A stretch of DNA of 64,000 nt, taken from the NCBI GenBank assembly GCA_023525715.1, contig CM042012.1, forward strand, positions 48,772,061-48,836,060, written 5' to 3'. Positions 15,556 through 26,918 of the stretch are shown one piece after another. The notes under the pieces were generated by a model. The model did no database searches. It was not told the DNA's origin and saw nothing but the letters and a program-made list of their open reading frames with translations. The DNA comes from Cichorium intybus. Its lineage: Eukaryota > Streptophyta > Magnoliopsida > Asterales > Asteraceae. How positions within the stretch are numbered: position 1 is the stretch's first letter; every line of letters begins with the position of its first letter. The translations under genes and the position numbers were made by a program.

Positions 15556-15717
15556 ATTTAGAACCGTAACTGAATCCTGTGGGTCCAAAATATTTGGGCC
15601 ATGGCATATTACCATATATGCCCCTGTATACACCTGCTGTTGATTTTCCGTAGTTTGCCGCCTGTTACTTGTTGATTCAGTGACAACGCTTGGGTTGTAG
15701 CTTGTGTAATAGCCCAT
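15556..15717 (-). other. Doubtful exon-like open segment
   Basis: From ATG at 15717 a 54-codon frame runs to a good donor AAT|GTAAGT at 15556/15555. The product is Thr/Ser/Gln-rich and was not recognised. No matching acceptor or downstream exon was found, so it may be a relic or a non-coding transcript. Confidence 0.2.
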
Positions 15718-15749
15718 CAACTACAACAGTTTTGTACTCCAATCAAACA

Positions 15750-15813
15750 GCATATCAATCTTACACTCCGATATCACCACCGCATATCAATCTTACACTC
15801 CGGTATCACCACC
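15750..15813. repeat. Two-copy tandem repeat, 32 bp unit
   Basis: GCATATCAATCTTACACTCC plus GATATCACCACC or GGTATCACCACC occurs twice head to tail. Confidence 0.85.
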
Positions 15814-16525
15814 GCCTTTCCTCACATTCTGGTACCATTGAAAGTAAATACAAGACATTTCTTTTTTAACCCAAATTAACCGCTTAAACATAAATAAATA
15901 ATAATTTTGTCCTAACTCCTAACTATACGGCAAACAACAATATTAGTTTAAACAATTTTAGAAATGGAATAGCAAATGTACATACCAACATATAAAAAAT
16001 TGTTAACAATTTTAACTTTAGAGAATGAAAAGATATTCCAATCTCGAGGTAAATTCAGATTTGCAAATTTAATTTGCTGAAATCGGACTTTTTCAAGTAA
16101 TATAAAACCAAAAATCGCTTTTTTCTTGTTGCACATATTAATGGAGGAAACTGCATATTGAGAGATACCCGAGGAAAATACATAAGCATGCCTATACAAA
16201 TATTTAGTGAAACAACTGAAATACACAATATATTATTTCTATAATTCTATTCCCTAACTCGCTTTAGGCCATCCAAATGCTTTAAATCTCTTATCTCTTA
16301 CTTTTATACCATGGCCATCAAAATCTTTCCTGATCCACTAAAAACCTCTTATTGTTAAAAAACCAAATGATTAAAACATTTTGGCTCCAAAAGAAAATTG
16401 TAAAAAAAATTTGTAAACATCGAAAAATTTATGTTATTAGGACCATGTTTGGAAAAGTTTTCAATTTTCGAATAAAGGCTTTATAGAAATCTTAGGCACA
16501 GTTTTCTACTTTACTAAAAAAAAAA
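15814..16525. other. Intergenic stretch, nothing recognised
   Basis: A 92-codon minus-strand frame at 15948-16226 shows no family signature. Confidence 0.4.
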
Positions 16526-16793
16526 ACACATGTTAATCTTGGCAAAAAAAAAACACATGATTTTACCAAATAATCAAATATGAATTATTACCTACCCCCT
16601 GAGATATAACTGTTACCATCTTTCACTAAACTGAAATGCATCAGTTGTTTCACATGTTAATCTTGGCAAAAAAAACACATGATTTTAAAAAAAACCCATC
16701 ATCATCTCAGTCAACCATTTGAAGTTCAGGTGTCACAAAGCCATGACTGGTATAACTGTTACCATCTTTCACCAAACTGAAATGCATCAGTAA
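16526..16793. repeat. Interleaved direct repeats
   Basis: ACATGTTAATCTTGGCAAAA followed by ACACATGATTTT occurs at about 16528 and 16653. AACTGTTACCATCTTTCACY followed by AAACTGAAATGCATCAGT occurs at about 16607 and 16756. The pattern is A-B-A'-B', consistent with one tandem duplication of about 130-150 bp that later diverged. Confidence 0.75.
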
Positions 16794-18003
16794 ACCATAA
16801 CAAGTGTCAGTGTGATGCACGGAAAATGGATGATAGAAATCATATTTTAAAGGAACACATGCAAATAGCCATAGTTTCTTGTGGTCCTTACTGCTTCATC
16901 AAACAACTTTAGTAAATCAGGAACCAACGCCTATCAAGACTTATGAAAAGGTAGAAAAGGAATGTAAACCCATGTTGCATCTAGTCACCATAAATCATAA
17001 TACCATAATTCTGCAGGTGCTTAGAATGAAGAAACATTCCAATTACAATGTTGTGTTAGGAAGAATGCAAAGTATGATGTTATAATAGACAAACTGAAGA
17101 TAAATAAATATATTCGAACTTTTTTAAGCGGTTCCCCTATTCGATATTCAGAAACATTACCTTAGGACTCTTGGCACATCTACACAAATTATGTAAATAA
17201 TGATAAGGAATGTATTGATATTGACTTATTAAATGCAAATTTTGAGCACAAATCATGATTCTTGCTTAGTAGTTAATAATATCCCCATAAAAGGACATAA
17301 TGGAACGCACCAGTTAGGGGTGCTTCAACAAGCTCCAAAACTATCTTGCAGATCTCCCGACTTCACTTCTAGTGGTTGTTACCAGTTCCCTTCAACAAAT
17401 GGCCATTTGAAATCATATCCATGTTTCACGTCAGATTGAAAATTAAAATCAAAACCAGAAACATTTATAGATTAAAAATTAAGAATAAAATTTGAATCGA
17501 AAATTGTGTTCATTCCTAAAATTAAACCAGATAAATAAACATGAAAAAACCACAAATATTTATAAGGGATCCGACTTCACTTCTACTGGTAAAGTTTAAG
17601 AGACAGACATAGAGGAGGAGGTTGTGGCGGTTGTTCATTTTGAGAAACCCTAGCAGCTGAAGAGATGCGGTGCTGGTGGTCCGGTAATGTCAGAGCGGCT
17701 GCGATTGGTGGCGGCTAGGCTTTTGAGAGAGAAAGGAGCATCGTCTAGGGTAGGTGCAGAGGAGGAGACGGAGAGTTCCATTTTCCACCCTAAGATAGCA
17801 AAAAACACGACAAAAACCTTAGAGTTCAGGGATCCGACGTTTACCTCGAACCTTCTTTGGGTTGGGTTACACGTCTGTAGCTTTATCGTTCCCTCCTAAA
17901 CATAAAAACATTAGAAATCTCTTTAAAGTTAACAGAAAATATTTTTTAACAGAGATTTAGATATGGGTTTCACCGAATCTAGCAAAGAGTTTAGCGTTTT
18001 TTG

Positions 18004-18005
<2 letters not shown>
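16794..18005. other. Intergenic stretch with weak exon-like GC-rich island
   Basis: Bases about 17600-17860 are richer in G and C than their surroundings and have start contexts on both strands. On the plus strand AAACCCTAGCAG precedes ATGCGGTGC. On the minus strand an open run of about 45 codons, rich in Ser, Ala and Pro, starts near 17781. Neither leads to a recognisable protein or a convincing splice chain. Confidence 0.25.

Positions 18006-18006
<1 letters not shown>

Positions 18007-18035
<29 letters not shown>
18007..18035. repeat. (GA)n microsatellite
   Basis: A pure GA run of about 29 bp follows TTTTTTGATC. Confidence 0.9.
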
Positions 18036-18037
<2 letters not shown>

Positions 18038-18505
18038 GATGAGGAAAACACACATTGGTGGTGAATGTCGACGATGTGTCTGTGGATGCATCGATCATCT
18101 AATAATACAAACATATTAGTAGAAACAATAACCGGGAAGGGACAGACATTTTTTCCTGTTCCCCAACTTTATTCTACATGAAAAGAAGCAGAAATCAACA
18201 CATCTGGGGGTGGAGAGATAGCGAAATTGTTAATATTTTTTGTTTTTCTGAGTAGACTTGATATCTTCATGTTGACCTCAAAACTCGAAGGATGGTGTAT
18301 GGTAATGACGACGGTGATGAGAACGACACAGACGATGGGAACAGTGGTGATTGTACAGTATTGATGTGCACGACGGCGGTTCTAAGCAATGTTGAATAAG
18401 GAGAAGGCGACGGTGGCGATTGGCGTAACCAGATCTACAATGGTAAATCAAAGGGGAAACCTTTATGTTGCAAAGTTTGAAGATGAAGAAGAAAGTGAGT
18501 GTAAC

Positions 18506-19030
18506 TGTTCTGAATAAATTATATCGACAATAAAATAAAATAATAATATGATAAAGAAAAATAAACGTGGACACAAAAATTTAATATGGAAAAACTCTTT
18601 CGGGAAAAAACCACGGGCACAACCGATGATGATTACTATATGAGAAAAATGAGGAGGTTACAAGGTTTGGAACTGAAAAATATATATCTCTCTTTTCTTT
18701 TTAATACACAGAGCTTCACAAAATATATCTATGTATATATATATCACTCAAAATGGTTTTGAACGATTTCATTTGGAAAATGATCATCCCTATTTATAGG
18801 GATGATCAGCCGAAACTCTGCCGTGTGATAATTGAAAAATGTAGGCGCCTGCAATTGAAAAATCGTCGTTCAAAACTCAATTGGAATTTGAGTTTGATTA
18901 TCGTTCGTTCAAGAAACAACGTGCACAATTCAATTTGAATATGATGTTGATTACTATTCATGTGGGGCCCACATGAATCATTTCTTCTTTTGACTGTTTT
19001 TTCTTTGCTTTTGAAAGGCAATAATTAACA
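18506..19030 (-). mobile_element. Solo LTR, Copia-type, 525 bp
   Basis: Read on the minus strand, it starts TGTTAATTATTGCC and ends TTTATTCAGAACA (TG...CA). It is flanked by a 5 bp duplication GTAAC at 18501-18505 and 19031-19035. A TATA box CTATAAATAG lies in the centre of a 26 bp near-palindrome at 18782-18807. Downstream on the minus strand, GGTTGTGCCCGTGG and TTTTTCCCGAAAGAG are phrases typical of plant Copia LTRs. No internal region remains, so unequal recombination has removed it. Confidence 0.75.
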
Positions 19031-19035
19031 GTAAC

Positions 19036-19605
<570 letters not shown>

Positions 19606-19608
19606 ACA

Positions 19609-20368
19609 CCACAATTCGTGGTTAGAAGAGGAGGAGTGTCGGTCGTTGGTGGCTAAAGTCTGGGAGGAGTTTTCGTTGGAAGGGCAACATAGAAAGATAT
19701 TCATAATAACTCAAAAATTGAAAGCCATAAAGGAAAAGATAGGGTTGTGGAATGTAGATAGAAGCAAGAAGGCTGCAGAAGAGAAGTTACGATGGACAAA
19801 CGGAATCAAAGATCTATATAAACTGTTCGAGGAGGGGCAAACTTCAAATGAGTGAAAGATGAAAAAAAATCAATGAAGATAATGCTCAAAAGAACAAAAA
19901 TAGATGGTGCTTAGAAGGTGATGAGAATAGCGCGTTATTTCATAAAAGCATAAACAAGAAGAAGCATACAAACTCTATAAAAGGGATTAATATTGAAGGA
20001 AGATGGGAGGTAGAACCGGAGAGAGTGAAAAGTCATTTCAAGAACCACTTTGAAAGTTGTTTTAAAGCAGATCCGGAGGTGAATTGGGTTCGAAATTTAG
20101 GTACGACTTCTTGCCTTAACGATATGGACAGAGATCTGTTGGATAAAGAATTTGAAGAGAAAGAAGTGAAGAAAGCTATATGGGAGTGCGGGTATAACAA
20201 ATCTCCTGGACCGGACGGCTTCACAATTGAGTTTTTTAAGACGTTTTGGGGCATGATAAAAGATGAGGTGGTTGAAGCTTTTAATGAATTCCATTCTAGA
20301 CCAGTGATTCCAAAGGGGGTGAATGACGCTTTTATTACCCTAATCCCTAAAGTTTCAAACCCCTTGAC
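19609..20368 (+). pseudogene. LINE ORF2, 5' part (linker and start of RT)
   Basis: The conceptual reading includes CRSLVAKVWEEF, WCLEGDENSALFHK and NKSPGPDGFTIEFFKTFW, the familiar segment between endonuclease and reverse transcriptase and the first RT motif of plant L1 LINEs. A frameshift or stop lies near 19853 (frame closed by TGA after QTSNE), with the correct frame resuming at about 19888. The reading stops where the gypsy LTR begins, after VSNPLT. The LTR begins inside the codons for the motif that continues at 29295. Confidence 0.85.
20364..20368. other. Target-site duplication of the gypsy element, left copy
   Basis: TTGAC directly precedes the left LTR and is repeated at 29295-29299. 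Removing the element and one copy restores continuity of the LINE sequence. Confidence 0.95.
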
Positions 20369-22326
20369 TGTAACACCCCAATTTTTTCACACAAATTTTT
20401 TTTTTTTTTACAAACTTTTATTACAACTTATGTAAACAAACCATGTATTTTTATTACAAACGGGGTATCACGAATTTGCATCACAACCACGATTCAAACC
20501 TGTTTATTATACACTTTACACAATAATAGATGCTACGGCCCCACACCCAATTCTTTTAACGCCCCTCCTGCTTTCCTGAGTACATAGCATTTAAAACAAA
20601 TACGTGAGACATAATGTCTCGTGAGCATTATGGGTTTAGACCCAAAACAGTTTATCAATTATAACATTTCTTAAATTTCCAATTTTACATTTCCTGTGAG
20701 CGCACCCACAGGTATTCCTTAATTCGTGATAGTACATTCCTACGAGCGCACCCGTAGGTTTTATACGAGACGCACCCGTATAACTGCTTCCCCAATAGCA
20801 TGAAACAGATTCATCTATCAAGGTAAGACAACTACTTCGCGACGGGAGGTACCATCCCAGTAGTGTCTTTTTGCCACCCCTACCGCAGCAGGCCGTGGTC
20901 TTTATCCGGATACTAAGCAACTCATTATCATGGGCCAATCACATTATCAGTTACTGTATTTTTGATTCTCTTTCTGTATACAGTATAATCATATTTAAAA
21001 TCACTTTGACTCCAAAACATTTTGAATAAAATTCATTTTGCTATGTACCCAAAAATCCACATAATACTCACCTCAGTCACCTAGGAGTTAGTTATCTTCT
21101 TGGACTCCTTTCTTTTTATCCTGAACAATCTTGTTTGAACCACCACCTATTATATACAAATTATACATTTATACTTAATTCATATGTATAATGACCAACT
21201 TTACAACACAAGAGTGCCATACAATGCAACTACGGGTCATAATTAGACTAAGACTCTCATTATAATAACTTTATTTAGTTTGTAAATTTCTCCAAAATAC
21301 GCGTATTTTACTACAGTACCCTCGGGAGGTCTTATTTCAGTTCCGACAATTTTCTACAAAGTTTTGGGCCATAAGGGACTTATGTTTAAAATTTGAGGTC
21401 AAACGGACAAGTCTAACCCCAACTTTCAAAATGAAAAACTCAAAATCCTCCTCAGTATATTACACGGTCGTGTAATATATACTGAGGAAGTTACACGGCC
21501 GTGTAATAAATTTTTACTATTTACCCCTTTTAAAACATTACACGGTCGTGTAATATTGCCCTTGCAGATTACACGGCCGTGTAATTCTGCTGGGCTGTTT
21601 TCGGGTCCGATTTTTGTTCTGCAGCCCCCTGTTTTCGTGTATTAAGCTCTTAATACTTAACCCAATCGATTTATAACATTCTATGACTAAAACCTTGAGT
21701 TTACCTTAGATTTTAACCCATAAAAACAACTCAATTTCATAAATTCTTAATTTAGGGTTCTTGAGGAAAATCATCAATTCCTCTTATTCTCAACCGATTC
21801 TAGAAGTGAAGTTGTGTTTCTAATGATGTTTAGAACATGTTTACATGGTTAGAAACTTCATACAAACCTTACACACTTCTGTAACCCGTTTTTGTCAACT
21901 CCCCAAACTACAAAATGGTTGAATTGAGTTACAAGAGTGAAATTCTCACCTTATATAGCTTATAATCGAGGTCTTCAAATTAATAGCCCGAATTTCTGCT
22001 CTACTGCCAAGAATCTTCAGGAACCTGCCCACTCCAGCTCTCTCTCCCGATGTTTCTATGGATTTCTGGAAGATGGAAGATATTCCCACTATTTATACTT
22101 CCAATATTTTCACTTTTAACCCTCTAGTTCCTTTTCTCCCAATTTGGCACCATATCTTAGTTTTTATTACATCATACTTTTAATTTTTACATTATTACAC
22201 ATAGTTACAAAATATTTTACATTGAAGTTCAAAATATGGCAAAAGACCGATTTGCCCTTATTTCCATAACTTACTATTATACATAACTATTTTACATTTT
22301 ACGACAATTTCTCTCGGGTTCTTACA
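20369..22326 (-). repeat. Gypsy LTR (3' LTR in element sense)
   Basis: The LTR starts TGTAACACCCCAATTTTTTC on the plus strand and ends CTCTCGGGTTCTTACA. It contains short GAGCGCACCC(A/G)(C/T)A(G) repeats at 20699-20790 and four 16 bp palindromes TTACACGGYCGTGTAA at 21460, 21491, 21538 and 21569. A 100-codon frame at 20636-20938 is present in both LTRs simply because they are nearly identical. Confidence 0.95.
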
Positions 22327-22340
22327 ACCTCTCCCCCTTA
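22327..22340 (-). other. Polypurine tract of the gypsy element
   Basis: On the minus strand AAGGGGGAGAGGT abuts the LTR start TGTAAGAACCCG. This is the expected plus-strand primer position, and it overlaps the last codons of the pol region only slightly. Confidence 0.85.
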
Positions 22341-25300
22341 ATAGGATTCCGTCCTCGGAATCTTCCCATAGTTCGTGAAATTGGGGTATCTTCTCTTCAT
22401 GTCTTCCAAAGTCTCCCAAGTCAGATCTGAACCTGACGAGTGCTTCCATTTGACCAACACTAAATCGATTTCTTTATTCCTTAGCTTTTTGGTTCTCACT
22501 TCCAATATTGCTTCTGGTTCTTCTATGAGCTTATTCGGGGCCTCCACTGTTAGGTCTTTCAACGGAATAACAAGTTCACTTTTTCCAAAGTACTTTTTCA
22601 AATAACACACATGAAATGTATCATGAATAGCACTCAGTTCACGTGGTAACTCTAACTTGAAAGCTTGTTCACCAATTCTTTTCAAGATCTTGAATGGTCC
22701 AATGTATCTTGGACTCAGTTTACCCTTCTTTCCAAATCTTACCACACCTTTCCACGGTGACACTTTGAGCATTACAAGATCACCTACCTTTAAGTCGTAA
22801 GGTCTCTTCTTCAAATCTGCATAACTCTTCTGCCTATCTTGAGCGGCTTTCATATTAGCTTGAATTACTTTAATCTTTTCGTTTGTTACCCTCACAATTT
22901 CTGGCCCAGTCATTTTGGTCTCCCCCGCTTCCAACCAACATAAAGGGGTTCTACACTTTCTGCCATATAAAGCTTCGAATGGTGGCATTCCAATGCTGGA
23001 ATGATAGCTGTTGTTATAAGAGAACTCTACCAATGGCAAGTGTTCGTCCCAATTCCCACCAAAATCCAAAGCACACGATCGTAGCATATCTTCTACGGTC
23101 TGAATAGTTCGTTCACTCTGCCCGTCTGTCTGGGAATGATAGGCTGTACTCATTTTTATTTTCGTCCCCATACGTTCTTGTAGTGCCTCCCACAATTTTG
23201 AGGTAAACCGTGGGTCTCTGTCAGACACAATTGACAAGGGAGCTCCATGAAGTCGTATAACTTCATCTTTGTATATCTGCGCCAACGTTTCCAATTGCGT
23301 ATTTTCATTAATCGCCAAAAACATGGCACTTTTGGTCAAGCGGTCAACAATGACCCATATACCATTATGACCTCTTCTGGTTCTTGGCAATCCAAATATG
23401 AAATCCATGGTTAAGTCTTCCCATTTCCCTGCTGGAATTTGCAATGGTTGAGTATTTCCATATGGGGCTTGGTGTTCCGCTTTCACTTGTGCACAGGTTG
23501 CACATTTAGAAATATATTTGACAATTCTTTTCTTCATTCCCGGCCACCAATACTGTTCTTTGAGATCCCGATAAGTTTTCGTACTTCCAGGATGAATGGA
23601 ATACTTTGACTTATGAGATTCTTCTAGAATCAACTTTCGGATTCCACCTACTTTTGGTACCCATATGCGATTTTTGACTGTCTTCAGTCCCTGGGTATTT
23701 TCTCCAAACACCAAATCTTTTCCTAGCTTTTCCTTCTTTAAGTCACCTCTTTCCAATACTTGCTTTTGGGCATCTTTGATGCTTTCTATTAGGCTTGATT
23801 TCAATTCGATCTTCATCAACTTCTCTTGACTTTTCTTTTCATGAAACTTCCTGCTTAAGGCATCTGCTACCACATTCGCTTTCCCAGGGTGGTAAGCGAT
23901 TTCACAGTCATAATCATTTATTAGCTCTAGCCACCTACTTTGTCTCATATTGAGATCTTTCTGAGAAAATACGTACTGCAAGCTTTTATGATCCGTGTAC
24001 AAGGTGCACTTTGTTCCGTACAAGTAATGCCTCCAGATTTTTAATGCAAACACAATTGCTGCCAGTTCCAAATCGTGCGTGGTATACCGAGTTTCGGGTT
24101 CTTTTAGTTGTCGAGAAGCGTACGCTATCACCTTTCCCCGCTGCATTAGTACGCAACCCAATCCTTTATTAGAGGCATCACTATACACCACGAAATCTTC
24201 CGTTCCCTCTGGTAGGGTAAGAACCGGCGCATTGCATAACTTCTCTTTTAGTGTCTGAAAGGCCTTCTCTTGTTCCGCCCCCCATTCAAATTTTACCCCT
24301 TTCCTTGTTAGCTTCGTAAGAGGTACCGCAATCCGTGAAAAATCTTGGATGAACCGTCGGTAGTACCCGGCGAGTCCAATAAAACTTCTCACTTCCGTCG
24401 GAGTCTTGGGAATTTCCCATTTCATCACTGCCTCCACTTTTGCTGGATCTACTTTAATGCCTTGGATGGAGACAACGTGTCCAAGGAATTGCACCTCCCT
24501 CAGCCAGAATTCGCACTTCGAAAATTTTACATATAGCTTCTCTTTCTTTAGAACTTCCAACACCGTTCTCAGATGATTCTTGTGGTCTTCTGCATTCTTC
24601 GAATAGATAAGAATGTCATCAATAAAGACAATCACAAACTTATCAAGGAACGGCTTGCACACCCTATTCATCAAATCCATGAAGATTGCTGGGGCATTCG
24701 TCAGACCAAAAGGCATGACTAAAAATTCGTAGTGCCCGTAACGAGTGCGAAAAGCAGTCTTCTCAATATCTTCATCTCTTACCCGCACCTGGTGATAACC
24801 CGATCGGAGATCAATCTTCGAGAAATAGTCGGCGCCTTGCAACTGATCAAACAGATCGTCTATCCGTGGTAGCGGGTAACGATTCTTGATGGTAATTTTA
24901 TTGAGCTCGCGATAGTCAATGCACATTCGTATCGTGCCATCCTTCTTTTTGACAAACAGCACCGGTGCACCCCAGGGAGACACACTGGGGCGTATGAAGC
25001 CTTTATCCAACAATTCCTGTAATTGTGACATCAACTCCCGCATCTCGGTCGGGGCTAAACGGTATGGAGCACGGGCGATAGGAGAAGCTCCGGGTATAAG
25101 GTCAATGCGGAATTCTACTTGTCTCTCAGGTGGTAAACCGGGTAAATCGTCAGGAAAGACTTCAGGGTATTCTTTCACCACATCAATGTCATGTACTGTC
25201 TTCTTCACTTTATCTTCCACCATTACATACGCCACATAGGATAAGCATCCCTTCACTAAACATCTCCTGACTTTCGCTGCACTGATCAAATTAGACATCC

Positions 25301-25961
25301 TCTTGGGTTTTTCACCGTACACATACACTTTGCTGCCACCTGGAATCTTCACCGACACTACCTTCTTCCCACATGCGATTTTTGCATCATTGGCTCCAAG
25401 CCAATCCATACCAATGACAACATCAAAAGTCTTCACTCCAATCGGAAGAAGGTTCAACGAAAATTTCTGATCATCTATGCTGAGTTCGCAGCCACGGTAC
25501 GCATGGTTTATCTCCACCTTCTTACCACTCGCCAATTCGACCTCACATACATGTTCTAATGGTTCTAGCGGTATATTGAATTTTTGACCAAACTCATGGG
25601 ACACAAACGAACACGTAGCACCAGAATCAAATAATACATAGGCAGGCATCTGGTTAATTAATAAGGTACCTGAGACCACGTCTTGTGTCTCCTTTGCTTC
25701 TTCTCGGGTGAGTTGGAACGCGCGGGTCTTCACCTTTTGGGGCTCCGTCTTTTTCTGTGCAGTTGATACCATCGTCTCGCCACCCTTCTTCGGACAGTTA
25801 AAACTATAATGCCCCTTTTCGTGACATGAGAAACACTCGACTTCACTGAGCTTAGGATAGGTACATTCCCTCGCCTTGTGACCCATTCTTCCGCAATTAA
25901 AACAAGCCGCACTTCCCATCTTACATTCGCCCGTATGCTCTTTCCCACACTTATCACACAT
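22338..25961 (-). CDS. Gypsy pol: zinc knuckles, protease, RT, RNase H, integrase, chromodomain
   Basis: This 1207-codon frame encodes the replication enzymes of the element. Domains in order: two CX2CX4HX4C knuckles (C20-C33 and C43-C56), preceded by a shorter CX2CX3HX3C motif at 2-13; aspartic protease DSGA at 112; reverse transcriptase with YPLPRIDDLFDQL near 362 and FIDD at 446-449; RNase H with D595, E632, D657 and D700; integrase zinc-binding H783, H790, C820, C823; catalytic D853, D914, E950 (D-x60-D-x35-E); and a chromodomain at about 1153-1193 that keeps KWK and TWE aromatic positions. It lies in the same frame as gag, five codons downstream of gag's UAG. The first ATG after that stop is the listed start, but translation is more likely to come from gag by readthrough, or the copy may be defective. 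Confidence 0.95.
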   Translation of the reverse strand: MCDKCGKEHTGECKMGSAACFNCGRMGHKARECTYPKLSEVECFSCHEKGHYSFNCPKKGGETMVSTAQKKTEPQKVKTRAFQLTREEAKETQDVVSGTLLINQMPAYVLFDSGATCSFVSHEFGQKFNIPLEPLEHVCEVELASGKKVEINHAYRGCELSIDDQKFSLNLLPIGVKTFDVVIGMDWLGANDAKIACGKKVVSVKIPGGSKVYVYGEKPKRMSNLISAAKVRRCLVKGCLSYVAYVMVEDKVKKTVHDIDVVKEYPEVFPDDLPGLPPERQVEFRIDLIPGASPIARAPYRLAPTEMRELMSQLQELLDKGFIRPSVSPWGAPVLFVKKKDGTIRMCIDYRELNKITIKNRYPLPRIDDLFDQLQGADYFSKIDLRSGYHQVRVRDEDIEKTAFRTRYGHYEFLVMPFGLTNAPAIFMDLMNRVCKPFLDKFVIVFIDDILIYSKNAEDHKNHLRTVLEVLKKEKLYVKFSKCEFWLREVQFLGHVVSIQGIKVDPAKVEAVMKWEIPKTPTEVRSFIGLAGYYRRFIQDFSRIAVPLTKLTRKGVKFEWGAEQEKAFQTLKEKLCNAPVLTLPEGTEDFVVYSDASNKGLGCVLMQRGKVIAYASRQLKEPETRYTTHDLELAAIVFALKIWRHYLYGTKCTLYTDHKSLQYVFSQKDLNMRQSRWLELINDYDCEIAYHPGKANVVADALSRKFHEKKSQEKLMKIELKSSLIESIKDAQKQVLERGDLKKEKLGKDLVFGENTQGLKTVKNRIWVPKVGGIRKLILEESHKSKYSIHPGSTKTYRDLKEQYWWPGMKKRIVKYISKCATCAQVKAEHQAPYGNTQPLQIPAGKWEDLTMDFIFGLPRTRRGHNGIWVIVDRLTKSAMFLAINENTQLETLAQIYKDEVIRLHGAPLSIVSDRDPRFTSKLWEALQERMGTKIKMSTAYHSQTDGQSERTIQTVEDMLRSCALDFGGNWDEHLPLVEFSYNNSYHSSIGMPPFEALYGRKCRTPLCWLEAGETKMTGPEIVRVTNEKIKVIQANMKAAQDRQKSYADLKKRPYDLKVGDLVMLKVSPWKGVVRFGKKGKLSPRYIGPFKILKRIGEQAFKLELPRELSAIHDTFHVCYLKKYFGKSELVIPLKDLTVEAPNKLIEEPEAILEVRTKKLRNKEIDLVLVKWKHSSGSDLTWETLEDMKRRYPNFTNYGKIPRTESY

Positions 25962-25973
25962 CTTTCGACTACC

Positions 25974-26918
25974 CTATTTGGTTGACATCACTACCGACTT
26001 TCCCTTCTTATTCCAGCTACTACTTCCGCCGCTGAATTTACGTTTATCCCCAGAAATTTGCCTTTCCACTGTTCTTCGTTTCCACACATCTTCGACATTT
26101 CTTGCTGCCTCAAACGCTGCATCCATGGTTACCGCCCGTTTTACTTCCAATTCATATTCCCAAGGTAGACCTTTCACATAACGGTTGATTCGTGCCCGCT
26201 CCGTAGTGTAAATGTTTCCCACAAATGGTAGCATATCGCTGAACTTTTTAGTATACTCGGCAACAGTCAAACTACCCTTCTTTAGAGTGAGAAATTCGTC
26301 TTCCAGTTTTTCTATGTCCCGAAGGGGACAATATTTGTTCTTCAAGCGAGTGGTGAATTCGGTCCACGACCATTTATAAATTACGTCCTTTCCGACCAAT
26401 TCGTACAGGGTATTCCACCAAACCAACGCATCGTCTTTTAACATTCGTGAGGCATAATAAACTTTATCTTTCTCATGACACTTGCTGACCTCCAATACTT
26501 GCTCTGTTTCCCGTATCCACTGCATCGTGACTTTAGGCTCGTAACTACCATAGTATTCCGTTGGTTTACATGCTAGAAAAGTTTTGAAAGAACATCTCTT
26601 CTTGTCTTCTGTCCCCACACTATCCTCTTCTGTAACCGAATCTCCGTTAGTGGGTCTCCAAGAGGCATCATCTGCTGAAGGATTAGGATGTGGGTCCCCC
26701 AACCGTGTATTCAACATTTGGCGCATATCCTCCCTCATCTCCGTTTTTAGGTTACTGATAAGATTTTGAATAGCCTCCAGAGTCACAGGTGGAGGTTGCG
26801 GTATTAGATTTGGGTTAGGACCCATGTTAACCGCATCATCAAAAGGGTTATCTCCATGGGACGGGGTACGACTTGCTGTCCGTCCTTCACTAAAAACGTT
26901 CTGATCTCCACTCTCCAT
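25974..26918 (-). CDS. Gypsy gag (capsid-like polyprotein)
   Basis: The 314-residue frame encodes the structural particle protein of the retrotransposon. The N-terminal 110 residues are polar and proline-rich. The retrotransposon gag domain spans about 120-280, with the hallmark WIRETEQVLEV, YASRMLKDDALVWW and FLTLKKGSLTVAEYTKKF. The frame ends at a UAG (25974-25976) just before the zinc knuckles, which therefore fall in the pol frame. The spacing 26918-25961 is a multiple of three, so there is no frameshift. The start is the first ATG about 400 bp downstream of the primer site, which fits a normal leader. Confidence 0.93.
   Translation of the reverse strand: MESGDQNVFSEGRTASRTPSHGDNPFDDAVNMGPNPNLIPQPPPVTLEAIQNLISNLKTEMREDMRQMLNTRLGDPHPNPSADDASWRPTNGDSVTEEDSVGTEDKKRCSFKTFLACKPTEYYGSYEPKVTMQWIRETEQVLEVSKCHEKDKVYYASRMLKDDALVWWNTLYELVGKDVIYKWSWTEFTTRLKNKYCPLRDIEKLEDEFLTLKKGSLTVAEYTKKFSDMLPFVGNIYTTERARINRYVKGLPWEYELEVKRAVTMDAAFEAARNVEDVWKRRTVERQISGDKRKFSGGSSSWNKKGKSVVMSTK

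Noticed and set aside
20636..20938. A 100-codon frame present identically at 20636-20938 and 27604-27906
   Set aside because: It lies inside the two nearly identical LTRs, so conservation reflects recent LTR duplication, not selection on a protein.
21421..21600. The repeated ACACGG blocks as a possible CRISPR-like array
   Set aside because: They are palindromes inside a eukaryotic LTR, with irregular spacing and only four units.
24919..25239. A 106-codon plus-strand frame and others at 22375, 22883, 24345 and 25978
   Set aside because: They are antisense shadows of the gypsy gag-pol frames.
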